Below are positions 28,176-36,415 of a stretch of 64,000 nucleotides of DNA, one piece after another. The first letter of the stretch is position 1. Each line of letters begins with the position of its first letter. The stretch spans positions 310,001 through 374,000 of the forward strand of contig NJBM01000001.1 in assembly GCA_005223045.1 (NCBI GenBank). The letters run 5' to 3'. This DNA is from Planctomycetes bacterium B3_Pla (GTDB lineage: Bacteria; Planctomycetota; Phycisphaerae; Sedimentisphaerales; Anaerobacaceae). The position numbers and the translations under genes are program-made. A model generated the notes under the pieces. The model did no database searches. It was not told where the DNA came from and saw only the letters and a program-made list of their open reading frames with translations.

Positions 28176-28581
28176 AAGAGTGGGTCGGGCGGTCGCTGGT
28201 TCGCCTCTGGCGTGCCGGAGGAAAGTCCGAGCAGGACAGGGCAACGGTGGTGGCTAACGGCCACCCGGGGTGACCCGCGGGAAAGTGCCGCAGAAAATAC
28301 ACAGCCGATGGCCCCGATTCGTCGGGAAACAGGCAAAGGTGAAATGGTGCGGTAAGAGCGCACCGCGGCGTCGGTGACGACGCCGGCAGGGCAAACCCCA
28401 CCGCCTGCAAGACCAAGCAGCCGGTTACTCGGCCCGGGTGTGAGCGGTTAAGTTTACCGCTCTGCCGGCGGGTAGGTCGCTTGCCGAAAGGCAGAGCCGG
28501 CCGGCAACGGTCGGTCAAGATAAATGATCGCCGCCCGCTGTTATCGGCGGGACACAGGACTCGGCTTACAGACCCACTCTT
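28176..28581 (+). ncRNA. rnpB: RNase P RNA, bacterial class A
   Basis: This is the catalytic RNA that matures the 5' ends of tRNAs. Conserved pieces are GAGGAAAGTCCGAGC near the 5' end (CR-I), ACAGAAAATACA-like GCCGCAGAAAATACA, GGTAAGAGCGCACCG, and AGATAAATGATCGCC with GACACAGGACTCGGCTTACAGACCCACT at the 3' end (CR-V). The P1 helix is formed by AAGAGTGGGTC (28175-28185) and GACCCACTCTT (28571-28581). A TATAAT at 28117-28122 is a candidate -10, with a weak -35, leaving a short leader that contains the left repeat arm. ORFs predicted across this region are spurious. Confidence 0.95.
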
Positions 28582-28582
28582 T

Positions 28583-28606
28583 TCGATTGATTGTCAATTA
28601 CTGACT
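28583..28606. repeat. Right arm of repeat around rnpB
   Basis: CGATTGATTGTCAATTACTGACTG is roughly the reverse complement of the left arm. Transcribed together, the arms could lengthen the P1 helix of the RNase P precursor. Confidence 0.5.
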
Positions 28607-28707
28607 GCTCGGCATTGTCAGTGAAAACACACCGAAGCGCAGCGGCAAGCGCAAATTGATCCGGCCTCGTGCGCCGCATGAGATTCCCCTCAAATCCGGC
28701 CCACAGC

Positions 28708-29712
28708 CTAAGCTTCTTTCGAATCAATCCACTTCATCATTTTGCGCAATTTTCTGCCGACGGTTTCCAACTGGCTGTCGTGGTCCTTCTCGTACAGTGC
28801 GTCGAAGTTCTTATGCCCCGATTGGTACTCATTCACCCATTCTTTGGCGAATTCACCTGATGTGACCTCCGCCAGTATCTTCTTCATCTCGGCTTTGGTC
28901 TGCTCGGGAATAATCCTCGGCCCGCGCGTCAGATCGCCGTACTCAGCGGTGTTGGATACGCTGTACCTCATGTAGTTCATCCCGCCCTGATACATCAGGT
29001 CAACTATCAGCTTGACCTCGTGCATGCACTCGAAGTAGGCAATTTCAGGCTGGTACCCGGCTTCCACCAACGTCTCGAAGCCGGCTTTAATCAGCGCGGT
29101 AAGCCCGCCGCAAAGAACGCACTGCTCGCCGAACAGGTCGGTCTCGGTCTCTTCCTTGTACGTTGTTTCGATGATACCCGCCCTGGCGCCGCCGATCCCG
29201 TTGGCCCATGCAAGTGCGATCTGCTTGGCGTCGCCGGTCGCATCCTGCTCGACGGCGATAAGGCACGGCACGCCGCCGCCCTTTTCGTACTCGCTGCGAA
29301 CCAGATGTCCCGGCCCCTTGGGGGCAATCATCACAACGTTGACGTCCTTGGGCGGCTCAATGTACTTAAAGTGGATATTGAAGCCGTGGCAAAAGCCGAG
29401 CGTCTGACCCGCTACGAGGCAGGGCCCAATCTGAGCGGCGTAAACTTTCGCCTGAACCTCATCAGGGAGCGTTACGATAATTAGCGTCGCGCCCTCGCAG
29501 GCCTGCTTAATGTCGGTCGGTTTTAGCCCATGCTCGACCGCGAGCTTATAATTGTCCGTCCCCTCCAGCTCGGCTACCGCCACCTCTATACCGCTATCGC
29601 GCAGATTCAGGCTATGCGCGTGGCCCTGGCTGCCGTAGCCGATAACCGCCACCTTCTTGCCCTTCAGCGCATCTATCGGGGCATCTTCTTTGTAATAAAT
29701 TGTTACTGCCAT
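28708..29712 (-). CDS. ilvC: Ketol-acid reductoisomerase, class I
   Basis: IlvC rearranges and reduces acetolactate or acetohydroxybutyrate in valine, leucine and isoleucine synthesis. The dinucleotide motif GYGSQGHAHSLNLRDSG (about residues 24-40) and the knotted C-terminal domain (ETDLFGEQCVLCGGL, ECMHEVKLIVDLMYQGG) are clear. The 334-residue length is class I. ATG 29712 follows AAGGAG by nine bases; the longer frame is non-coding. Other ilv genes are not in the window. Confidence 0.96.
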   Translation of the reverse strand: MAVTIYYKEDAPIDALKGKKVAVIGYGSQGHAHSLNLRDSGIEVAVAELEGTDNYKLAVEHGLKPTDIKQACEGATLIIVTLPDEVQAKVYAAQIGPCLVAGQTLGFCHGFNIHFKYIEPPKDVNVVMIAPKGPGHLVRSEYEKGGGVPCLIAVEQDATGDAKQIALAWANGIGGARAGIIETTYKEETETDLFGEQCVLCGGLTALIKAGFETLVEAGYQPEIAYFECMHEVKLIVDLMYQGGMNYMRYSVSNTAEYGDLTRGPRIIPEQTKAEMKKILAEVTSGEFAKEWVNEYQSGHKNFDALYEKDHDSQLETVGRKLRKMMKWIDSKEA

Positions 29713-29976
29713 ATCTTCATTCTCCTTATTTGTGCTAAATCGTACGTCAACCGCCAAATTTCCAATTTTCGCGGTATATTAACCAAAGACTGCCAGCCAA
29801 GCAAGGATTTTATGGCTACTTCAAGAATCGCCCCTACCCCCAAAGGGGTAGAGAGAAGAAAAGCCCTGGAATACCTGCGCATACGGCTCGGATTGGGCCG
29901 CTCTTGACGCGGTGATGGGGGCTTGGTATCCTACTGCGAAGACCGTAAACCTACACTAAATAGAAGGAAGGTTGCA

Positions 29977-30915
29977 ATGAAACGCAGAACATTTCTTGCA
30001 TTAGGCACCACCACTATCGGCGGTCTTTGTATTCAGCCGTCGGTGTCGGCGCCTGGCAAACAGACAGAGAAAAAGGGAGATAAGATGAAGTCCGGCAAGA
30101 AGTTACCCTTTAAGATTTCTTTAGCTCAGTGGTCCTGGCATAACAGGCTCTTCGGCAGGGCCGAGCCGAAAATGGACAATCTCGACTTCGCAAAGGAAGC
30201 CAAAAACCTCGGCATCAAAGCCGTCGAGTACGTCAATGTGTTCTTCAAGGACAAGGCCAACGATTCCAAGTATCTGGCGGAGATGAAGAAGCGCGAGAAA
30301 GACAACGGCGTCAAATCCCTGCTGATTATGTGCGACGGCGAAGGCAATCTCGGCGATCCCGACACCAAGCGCCGGACGCAGGCCATCGAGAATCACCACA
30401 AGTGGGTGGACGCCGCGAAGTACTTGGGCTGTCATTCGATCAGGGTCAACGCCAGCTCCAAAGGCTCGTACGACGAACAAATCAAGCTCGCCGCCGACGG
30501 ACTCGCACGTCTGAGCGAGTATGCCGCCGAGTCTAAACTCAACGTGATCGTCGAAAACCACGGCGGCCTCTCGTCCAACGGGCAGTGGCTGACCAGCGTT
30601 ATCAAGAAGGTGGACCTGCCCAATTGCGGGACGCTGCCCGACTTCGGCAATTTTCCGCCCGAAACCGATAACTACGAAGCGGTCGAGATGCTTATGCCGT
30701 ACGCCAAGGCGGTCAGTGCGAAGAGCTACGACTTCGACGAGAAAGGCGATGAGACCAGGATCGACTACTACCGGATGATGAAGATTGTCCTTAACGCCGG
30801 CTACAAAGGCTTCGTCGGCATCGAGTACGAGGGCAAAAGGCTCAGCGAAACCGACGGCATCGTAGCGACAAAGAAGCTGCTGGACAAAATCTGCAAACAG
30901 CACGTGAAGGCATAG
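29977..30915 (+). CDS. Exported sugar phosphate isomerase/epimerase-like protein (AP endonuclease 2 fold)
   Basis: A 312-residue TIM-barrel protein. The N-terminus [18 protein letters not shown] is a Tat-type signal, so it probably folds before export. Barrel motifs include [64 protein letters not shown] with the metal-binding Glu, LPDFGNFP, and [13 protein letters not shown]. These are typical xylose-isomerase-like (AP_endonuc_2) metal sites. GAAGGAAGG stands upstream of the ATG. Many planctomycete paralogues of this type are thought to act on unusual sugars; the substrate is unknown. Confidence 0.87.
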   Translation: MKRRTFLALGTTTIGGLCIQPSVSAPGKQTEKKGDKMKSGKKLPFKISLAQWSWHNRLFGRAEPKMDNLDFAKEAKNLGIKAVEYVNVFFKDKANDSKYLAEMKKREKDNGVKSLLIMCDGEGNLGDPDTKRRTQAIENHHKWVDAAKYLGCHSIRVNASSKGSYDEQIKLAADGLARLSEYAAESKLNVIVENHGGLSSNGQWLTSVIKKVDLPNCGTLPDFGNFPPETDNYEAVEMLMPYAKAVSAKSYDFDEKGDETRIDYYRMMKIVLNAGYKGFVGIEYEGKRLSETDGIVATKKLLDKICKQHVKA

Positions 30916-30942
30916 GGCAGGCACGCAGGCCTGCCCCCTACT
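30915..30942. repeat. Half copy of the 53-bp GTAGGGGC element
   Basis: GGGCAGGCACGCAGGCCTG...CCCCTAC is one of the two hairpins of the element described at 53822 and 60724. It supplies the stop codon of queG (30938-30940) and touches the stop of the epimerase-like gene. Confidence 0.75.
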
Positions 30943-31888
30943 GTAACGTCGCGTTGGCGAGGCAGATTCGAGCGTTTCTTTTCAGGCCTTCGAGACCCAA
31001 ACGCTTGATTGGAGAATCGGCGAATCCGGCCTCGAACGATTCGACGTCCATACCCAGAACCTCCTGCAGGTCGAGTTCCGCCCGGTCGCTATAGAATTTT
31101 AATTGCCGGTCCCGACAGGCCGGGGCGTCTTTTTGATACGGACAGGAGAGCACGCACTCGTCGCAGCCGAACAGCCGGTCGCCTACTTTCCCTGCCAGTT
31201 CCTGCCGGATCGGGCCTTTGTGTTCTATTGTCAAATAGCTGATGCACCTGCCGGCGTCGAATTGCCCGTCGGCGCGTAGAGCACCCGTCGGGCAGGCCTC
31301 GATGCACTTGTTGCAGCCTGAGCAGTCGGCTGAGACCGGCTCATCAAGCGGCAGTTTCAGGTCGGTTATGACCTCGCCTAAGAATATCTGGCAGCCGAGT
31401 TCGGGGTTGATGAGCATGTGGTTCTTGCCGATGAAACCCAGGCCCGCCCGGACCGCTAACGCCCGTTCGGCTAAGGGCGCTGAGTCAACGCAAATCTTGA
31501 ACTTGAATTCGGTATCGACAAGCGAGCTTACAAAAACGATCATCTCGCGCAACCGTTCTTTGACAAATTGATGATAATCTTCGTACAAAGCGTAGTTGGC
31601 CACTATGCCCGTCGGCGCTGCTGCGCCTGGATGTCCCGGTCGCAGCTTCGGCGGCGTATAGTTCAGACCCACGACGATAACTGATTGTGCACCTTTCATG
31701 AGTCTGGCCGGATTAAGTCGCTTCTGCAGATTCCTGTGCATATACTCCATCTGGCCTGCGAAGCCCGATTCTAACCAGAAGGCAAAGAATTCCGCCTGCC
31801 TGTCATCCACCGGCGCTGCGTCCGTCACGCCGACAAGGTCAAAACCCAATTCGCTCGTTTTGTGCTTTATGTCTTGAGCTAAACTCAT
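30938..31888 (-). CDS. queG: Epoxyqueuosine reductase
   Basis: QueG reduces epoxyqueuosine to queuosine in tRNA using cobalamin and two [4Fe-4S] clusters. Two ferredoxin-type motifs are present: CSGCNKCIEACPTGAL and CDECVLSCPYQKDA plus an earlier Cys (GRCISYLTIEHKG). The active-site CVDSAPLAERALAVRAGLGFIGKN block is typical. I start at ATG 31888 (MSLAQDIKHKTSELGFD); the longer frame would add a non-conserved stretch. It converges on the epimerase-like gene, and the shared 3' end lies in a repeat hairpin. Confidence 0.95.
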   Translation of the reverse strand: MSLAQDIKHKTSELGFDLVGVTDAAPVDDRQAEFFAFWLESGFAGQMEYMHRNLQKRLNPARLMKGAQSVIVVGLNYTPPKLRPGHPGAAAPTGIVANYALYEDYHQFVKERLREMIVFVSSLVDTEFKFKICVDSAPLAERALAVRAGLGFIGKNHMLINPELGCQIFLGEVITDLKLPLDEPVSADCSGCNKCIEACPTGALRADGQFDAGRCISYLTIEHKGPIRQELAGKVGDRLFGCDECVLSCPYQKDAPACRDRQLKFYSDRAELDLQEVLGMDVESFEAGFADSPIKRLGLEGLKRNARICLANATLQ

Positions 31889-31958
31889 AGAAGCGATTAT
31901 ACTAAACACCGCCATTAATTTTAAGTTTGCAGTTCGCCGGTTACAAAATGGAGAACCA

Positions 31959-32900
31959 ATGGATACCGAATCAAACTCGAATGCATTACCCAATCCCCTA
32001 CGCGGCATCATTCCGCCTATGGTCACGCCGCTTCTGGACCGCGACACCCTTGATGCGGCCGGCCTTGAGCGGCTCATCGAACACATTCTCGCCGGCGGTG
32101 TTCACGGCCTGTTCATCCTTGGGACAACCGGCGAGGCCCCAAGTCTCAGCTATCGCCTGCGCTATGAACTTATCGAACGAGTCTGCGGGCAAGTTGCCGG
32201 GCGTGTGCCGGTGCTGGTCGGAATAACCGACACATGCTTCACCGAGTCGCTAAACACAGCCAACAAGGCCGGGGACGCCGGCGCTCAGGCGGTCGTGCTG
32301 GCGCCGCCATACTACTTTCCGGCCGGCCAGGCGGAACTGTTAGAGTACCTTGAGCATTTGACGCCGGAATTGCCGCTGCCCTTATTCCTGTACAACATGC
32401 CAAGCCTCACCAAAGCGGTATTTGAGCCTCAGACCGTAAAAGCAGCGGCACAGATTAGCGGCATTGCCGGCATAAAAGACAGCTCCGGCAACATGGTCTA
32501 TTTTCATCAGCTCCAGTCCATACTAAGGGATCATCCGGGCTTCGCGCTTCTCGTGGGCCGGGAGGAACTACTGGCCGAGGCCGTTCTATTGGACGGGCAC
32601 GGCGGTGTCTGCGGCGGAGCGAATTTTATTCCAAAGCTCTATGTCGATCTCTACAACGCGGCTTGCTCACGAGATGTGCCAACGGTAGAGGCTTTGCATG
32701 AAAAAGTCATGCAGATCAGCAGTGCTATCTATAGCGTCGGGCACTACGAGTCGAGCTACCTCAAGGGACTAAAATGCACACTTTCGTGCATGAATATATG
32801 CAGTGATTTCTTGGCTGAGCCGTTTCATCGTTTCCGCCAGGAAGAACATGACAAGATTCAGCGGTACGTAAAAGAACTTGGAATTGCACTCAAAAGATAA
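31959..32900 (+). CDS. DapA/NanA-family aldolase (dihydrodipicolinate synthase / N-acetylneuraminate lyase type)
   Basis: A 313-residue (beta/alpha)8 Schiff-base aldolase. Motifs: GIIPPMVTPLLDRDTLD at the start, GLFILGTTGEAPSLS with the pyruvate carboxylate-binding GTTGE, LYNMPSLTK with the catalytic Tyr, and GIAGIKDSSGN with the Schiff-base Lys. The last helix contains SSYLKGLKCTL. Substrate specificity in this family cannot be read from these motifs. As first gene of a co-directional run with a sodium symporter and a CMP-sugar-acid type enzyme, a role with an acid sugar is more likely than lysine synthesis. Confidence 0.87.
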   Translation: MDTESNSNALPNPLRGIIPPMVTPLLDRDTLDAAGLERLIEHILAGGVHGLFILGTTGEAPSLSYRLRYELIERVCGQVAGRVPVLVGITDTCFTESLNTANKAGDAGAQAVVLAPPYYFPAGQAELLEYLEHLTPELPLPLFLYNMPSLTKAVFEPQTVKAAAQISGIAGIKDSSGNMVYFHQLQSILRDHPGFALLVGREELLAEAVLLDGHGGVCGGANFIPKLYVDLYNAACSRDVPTVEALHEKVMQISSAIYSVGHYESSYLKGLKCTLSCMNICSDFLAEPFHRFRQEEHDKIQRYVKELGIALKR

Positions 32901-32927
32901 GAACAGATTTGGACAGGTTGAACGATT

Positions 32928-34415
32928 ATGCAGGGAAATCTTGATACAATTGATGTTGCCATCCTCATTCTTTATAGTGCTGTGCTGATCGGAATGGGTG
33001 TCTATTACACCCGCAAATGCCGGACTTCGGAACAGTTCATGGTTGCCGGCCGCTCTATTCCGGCGTGGGCGGCCGGACTTGCCGTGATGAGCGCTTATAC
33101 GAGCAGCATTTCATATATTGCTCATCCGGGAAAGGCCTTCGACAGCAACTGGCATCCTTTGATTTTCTCGCTTTGCATCTTTCCGGTGGTATGGGTAGTC
33201 TGTAAATACGCCGTGCCGTATTATCGAAAAGCACAGTTAATCAGCGTTTACAGCTTTCTGGAGGAAAGACTCGGCTCGTGGGGTCGCATTTATGCAGCAC
33301 TGGCCTTTGTGCTTTATATGATAGGGCGCGTTGCTGTTATTCTTTACTTAGGCAGCTTGTTGTTAAGTACATTTGTTCCCTGGAACATTATTACTGTAAT
33401 TATAGCTATCGGGCTTATTACTATAATTTATACACTTCTTGGCGGTATGGAAGCCGTGATTTGGACGGACGTAATGCAGTCGATAATAATGATAGTAGGC
33501 ATTATTTTTTGTGCTATTAGTTTGTCCCGCGATGTTTTCTCCGGATCCGAACCCCTAATCCAATCTGCTATAGATGCGAATAAATTCAGCTTCGGCAGTT
33601 GGGATCTGTCGCTGTCGTCACGTACGATATGGGTAATGATTATCTATGGGATTACGGAGAATCTTCGGAGTTTGTTAGCCGACCAGAACTATGTACAAAA
33701 GTACTGCTCTGTACCCACGGAGCGAGAAGCAAAACGCTCAATCTGGATTGCGATGCTGATTTATATTCCTCTTCAAGCAATTTTTCTTTATATCGGGACA
33801 ACACTTTTTGCCTTTTACTCTCAAGGTGACGAATTGGTGAGAGCCGGCATAACCAAGGGTGATGATGTTTTCCCTTACTTTATTGCGACACAAGTACCTG
33901 CGGGTCTGAAAGGACTAATTATCGCAGCTATTATAGCGGCTGCAATGAGTACTGTGGATTCGGCATTGAACTGCTCGGCGACTGTTTTGCTGCTTGACGT
34001 CTATAAGCGATATTTTAAGCCGAACATTTCAGAGCGGGCCAGCATGATATTTCTTCGAGGATCGACGGTGGTGTGGGGTCTGCTGGGAACAGGCGCCGCC
34101 CTTTGGATGATTAAAGCAAAGAGTGCTTTGGACGTTTGGTGGCAAATATCGGGAATCTTTGGCGGGGCGATTCTGGGATTGTTTCTTTTAGCGTTCATGC
34201 GAGTTCGCCTTCGGCTGTGGCATGGCCTTGTTTCTATCGGAGCGAGTATTGCTGTTATCAGTTGGGCAACTTTTGCGCGTAATTTACCGGAATCATGGCA
34301 GTGGGCGCAGTGTAACCTTGATGGGGTTATCATAGGCGCAACGGGAACAGCGGCACTGATGGTAGTCGCGTGCATTTTCGGTTTGTTTAACCGCAAGCGA
34401 GATATTCAAGCCTGA
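32928..34415 (+). CDS. Sodium:solute symporter (SSS family)
   Basis: A 495-residue protein with about 13 membrane segments and SSS hallmarks: the first helix followed by SEQFMVAGRSIPAWAAGLAVMSAYTSSISY, LLGGMEAVIWTDVMQS in TM6, LLADQNYVQKY, and GLIIAAIIAAAMSTVDSALNCSAT in TM9 with the sodium-2 site Ser/Thr. Several sialic-acid and sugar transporters are in this family. It follows the aldolase gene by 27 bases and precedes the KdsB paralogue by 14, suggesting import of the substrate of this cluster. Confidence 0.92.
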   Translation: MQGNLDTIDVAILILYSAVLIGMGVYYTRKCRTSEQFMVAGRSIPAWAAGLAVMSAYTSSISYIAHPGKAFDSNWHPLIFSLCIFPVVWVVCKYAVPYYRKAQLISVYSFLEERLGSWGRIYAALAFVLYMIGRVAVILYLGSLLLSTFVPWNIITVIIAIGLITIIYTLLGGMEAVIWTDVMQSIIMIVGIIFCAISLSRDVFSGSEPLIQSAIDANKFSFGSWDLSLSSRTIWVMIIYGITENLRSLLADQNYVQKYCSVPTEREAKRSIWIAMLIYIPLQAIFLYIGTTLFAFYSQGDELVRAGITKGDDVFPYFIATQVPAGLKGLIIAAIIAAAMSTVDSALNCSATVLLLDVYKRYFKPNISERASMIFLRGSTVVWGLLGTGAALWMIKAKSALDVWWQISGIFGGAILGLFLLAFMRVRLRLWHGLVSIGASIAVISWATFARNLPESWQWAQCNLDGVIIGATGTAALMVVACIFGLFNRKRDIQA

Positions 34416-34429
34416 GAAAGTTGTTCATA

Positions 34430-35206
34430 GTGGGAAATTCAGAAATAAGCAGAGGTCGTATTGTCGGAATCATTCCTGCACGATATGGCTCGTCGAGATT
34501 CGAAGGGAAGGTGCTGGCGGATATTGCCGGCAAGCCCATGATTCAATGGGTGTATGAACGAGCACATCAATCAAAGACGCTGGACGAACTTTTTGTAGCC
34601 GTAGATGACCCGCGCGTCCAGTCCCGAGTAGAGCAATTCGGCGGCAAAGCCGTTCTGACGGCAGCGCACCATAAATCGGGAACGGACAGGATCGCTGAAG
34701 TCGTTGAGAAAATGCCGGCGGACATTGTCGTTAACATCCAGGGAGATCAGCCGCTTATTGATCCCAATATGATCGATGAAGCGGTTCAACCTATGATCGA
34801 TAATCCCGAGATTCAAATGTCAACTTTGAAAAGGGAAATAGAAAAAGACGAGTTCGACGATACCGGCGTGGTAAAGGTCGTGGTTGACGATCAGGATTTC
34901 GCGCTCTATTTTTCAAGATCGCTCATCCCCTATCCGCGTTACGATGAAAATATTCGAGTCTTCGAACATGTTGGATTGTATGTCTATCGCAAAGATTTTC
35001 TTCTGAAAATATCCAAAATGCCGCAGGGATACTTGGAGAAAATCGAATCGTTGGAGCAGCTTCGTGTTTTGGAGAAAGGTTATAGAATTCTGGTTGTCGA
35101 AACGAAAATGGATCGATTGGCCGGAATAAGCGTAGATACACCTGAAGATATCAAAAAGGTAGAAAAAATACTCAGCCGGATGAAAGGCATAAGCGATGGT
35201 CGCTAA
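34430..35206 (+). CDS. KdsB-like CMP-sugar-acid synthetase (cluster paralogue)
   Basis: Resembles 3-deoxy-manno-octulosonate cytidylyltransferase, which makes CMP-Kdo. Motifs: GIIPARYGSSRFEGKVLADI, VDDPRV, HKSGTDRIAEVVE, NIQGDQPLIDPNMID and ALYFSRSLIPYPR. Starts are weak: GTG 34430 with GAGAAAG ten bases upstream, or TTG 34421. A second KdsB gene is at 43322-44104, so this copy may serve a different sugar acid. The stop overlaps the start of the next gene by 11 bases, indicating translational coupling. Confidence 0.85.
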   Translation: MGNSEISRGRIVGIIPARYGSSRFEGKVLADIAGKPMIQWVYERAHQSKTLDELFVAVDDPRVQSRVEQFGGKAVLTAAHHKSGTDRIAEVVEKMPADIVVNIQGDQPLIDPNMIDEAVQPMIDNPEIQMSTLKREIEKDEFDDTGVVKVVVDDQDFALYFSRSLIPYPRYDENIRVFEHVGLYVYRKDFLLKISKMPQGYLEKIESLEQLRVLEKGYRILVVETKMDRLAGISVDTPEDIKKVEKILSRMKGISDGR

Positions 35207-36380
35207 CAGAGAACCAATCGAACTTCTCTACCGGAACCTTCCGGTCGATACGAAAGAGATGCTTGATCGTGCAATTTCAAACATCGTATCTGCAAAGAAA
35301 AAAGACGGCAAGGTCGTTGTCGTTACCGGAAGCGGCCCCAATATTCATGAGGGAGTGACAACGCTAATTTCAGAGCTTATTCACAAAGGAATAATTGACG
35401 GCGTGACTACCAGTTCGGCGGTTATTGCCCATGAAATGGCCGGGGCACTGGAAGAGGTAAAAAGGGTGGACGGCAAAAAATTGGGATTTCCGGAAGCCAT
35501 GCTTCCCAAAGGCAGCATCTTCGAGGCGACTCTGATGCCGGCCGATTTTATAAAACAACTCGAAAAAGAAATGCTTATCGATACGGCACTGCTTGAAAAA
35601 ATACTCTCGCTCGATGGAAGTGTCATAATTAAAGCCGCCGGCAACATGGCTTATCCTTTGGGATTGCGCACGGAGAATTTAGCTAAAGAGATACTATTTT
35701 TCGCAAAAAGCAAAGGAGTCCCTTTCGAAGTGGTTGCCGGCGCCGGCGCGGACAGACTTACAATGCTCGGAGCGGCCCATGCTAAAGGCATACCGATCCT
35801 GGTGACTATACCACAGTTAGTTGGCGGAGGAATGGTGGGACTGGCCATAGGGGATTCTATTTCCCTCACGGAAAGAGCAACAAAAGTAGCTAAGATGCTG
35901 CAATCCGCCGATGTCATTATTGAGTCCGCCGTTGCCTTAACCCAGGAAATCCACGATGGCCCGTTTGAAACCTACACCGGACACGGCCTATGGTCACGTT
36001 GGGAAGGTTATGACACCTACAGTTTGAAAGACAAGGTGCTGATACGCATCGACCTTGACCCAAGCCTCAAGAAGGCCTGGGAATTCGAGAAGCAATCGAG
36101 CAAAGTCCAGGCTGCGATAGATGAAGGATTACCCAAAACCAAACTCATGTCGATTCCTTTCCGGATGGAAATGTCCGGTTTTGCACGGTTGGAGAAAAGC
36201 ATTCCGGTCGTTGCCGATTTAGGTGTTGCCTGGCCCATCATCGCTCTTCGTTTAGAACAGCAGCTCGGAATATCGCTTGATTTCATCTCTTACCCGCAGC
36301 AGAGTCCCCAAGGGCAGGAAATGCGGAAATGGATCGTCGAGAATGTCCAGCCAATCGTAAAGAAGAAACTATTTCAATAG
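35196..36380 (+). CDS. Conserved-looking protein of unknown family in the acid-sugar cluster
   Basis: A 394-residue soluble protein that I do not recognise with confidence. It has the look of a Rossmann-like alpha/beta enzyme. A Gly-rich loop VVTGSGPNIHEGVTTLIS occurs near residue 41, followed by IIDGVTTSSAVIAHEMAGALEEV. A second Gly-rich segment, EVVAGAGADRLTMLGAAHAKG, lies near residue 180, and IPQLVGGGMVGLAIGDSIS after it. A distant likeness to deoxyhypusine-synthase-like folds is possible, but I would not name it that. Its start lies inside the KdsB-like gene, so the two products probably work together. Confidence 0.8.
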   Translation: MVANREPIELLYRNLPVDTKEMLDRAISNIVSAKKKDGKVVVVTGSGPNIHEGVTTLISELIHKGIIDGVTTSSAVIAHEMAGALEEVKRVDGKKLGFPEAMLPKGSIFEATLMPADFIKQLEKEMLIDTALLEKILSLDGSVIIKAAGNMAYPLGLRTENLAKEILFFAKSKGVPFEVVAGAGADRLTMLGAAHAKGIPILVTIPQLVGGGMVGLAIGDSISLTERATKVAKMLQSADVIIESAVALTQEIHDGPFETYTGHGLWSRWEGYDTYSLKDKVLIRIDLDPSLKKAWEFEKQSSKVQAAIDEGLPKTKLMSIPFRMEMSGFARLEKSIPVVADLGVAWPIIALRLEQQLGISLDFISYPQQSPQGQEMRKWIVENVQPIVKKKLFQ

Positions 36381-36415
36381 ATATGCGCTAAAGCAAAATA
36401 TAAAGGAGGCTGGTT

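Noticed and set aside
28016-28518. Reverse-strand ORFs of 115 and 121 codons
   Set aside because: They lie across the RNase P RNA and have no protein-like motifs.
29812-29907. 31-codon ORF beginning MATSRIAPTPKGVERR
   Set aside because: AAGGA lies upstream and it could be a real peptide, but it includes a CCCCTACCCCCAAAGGGG hairpin and has no further support.
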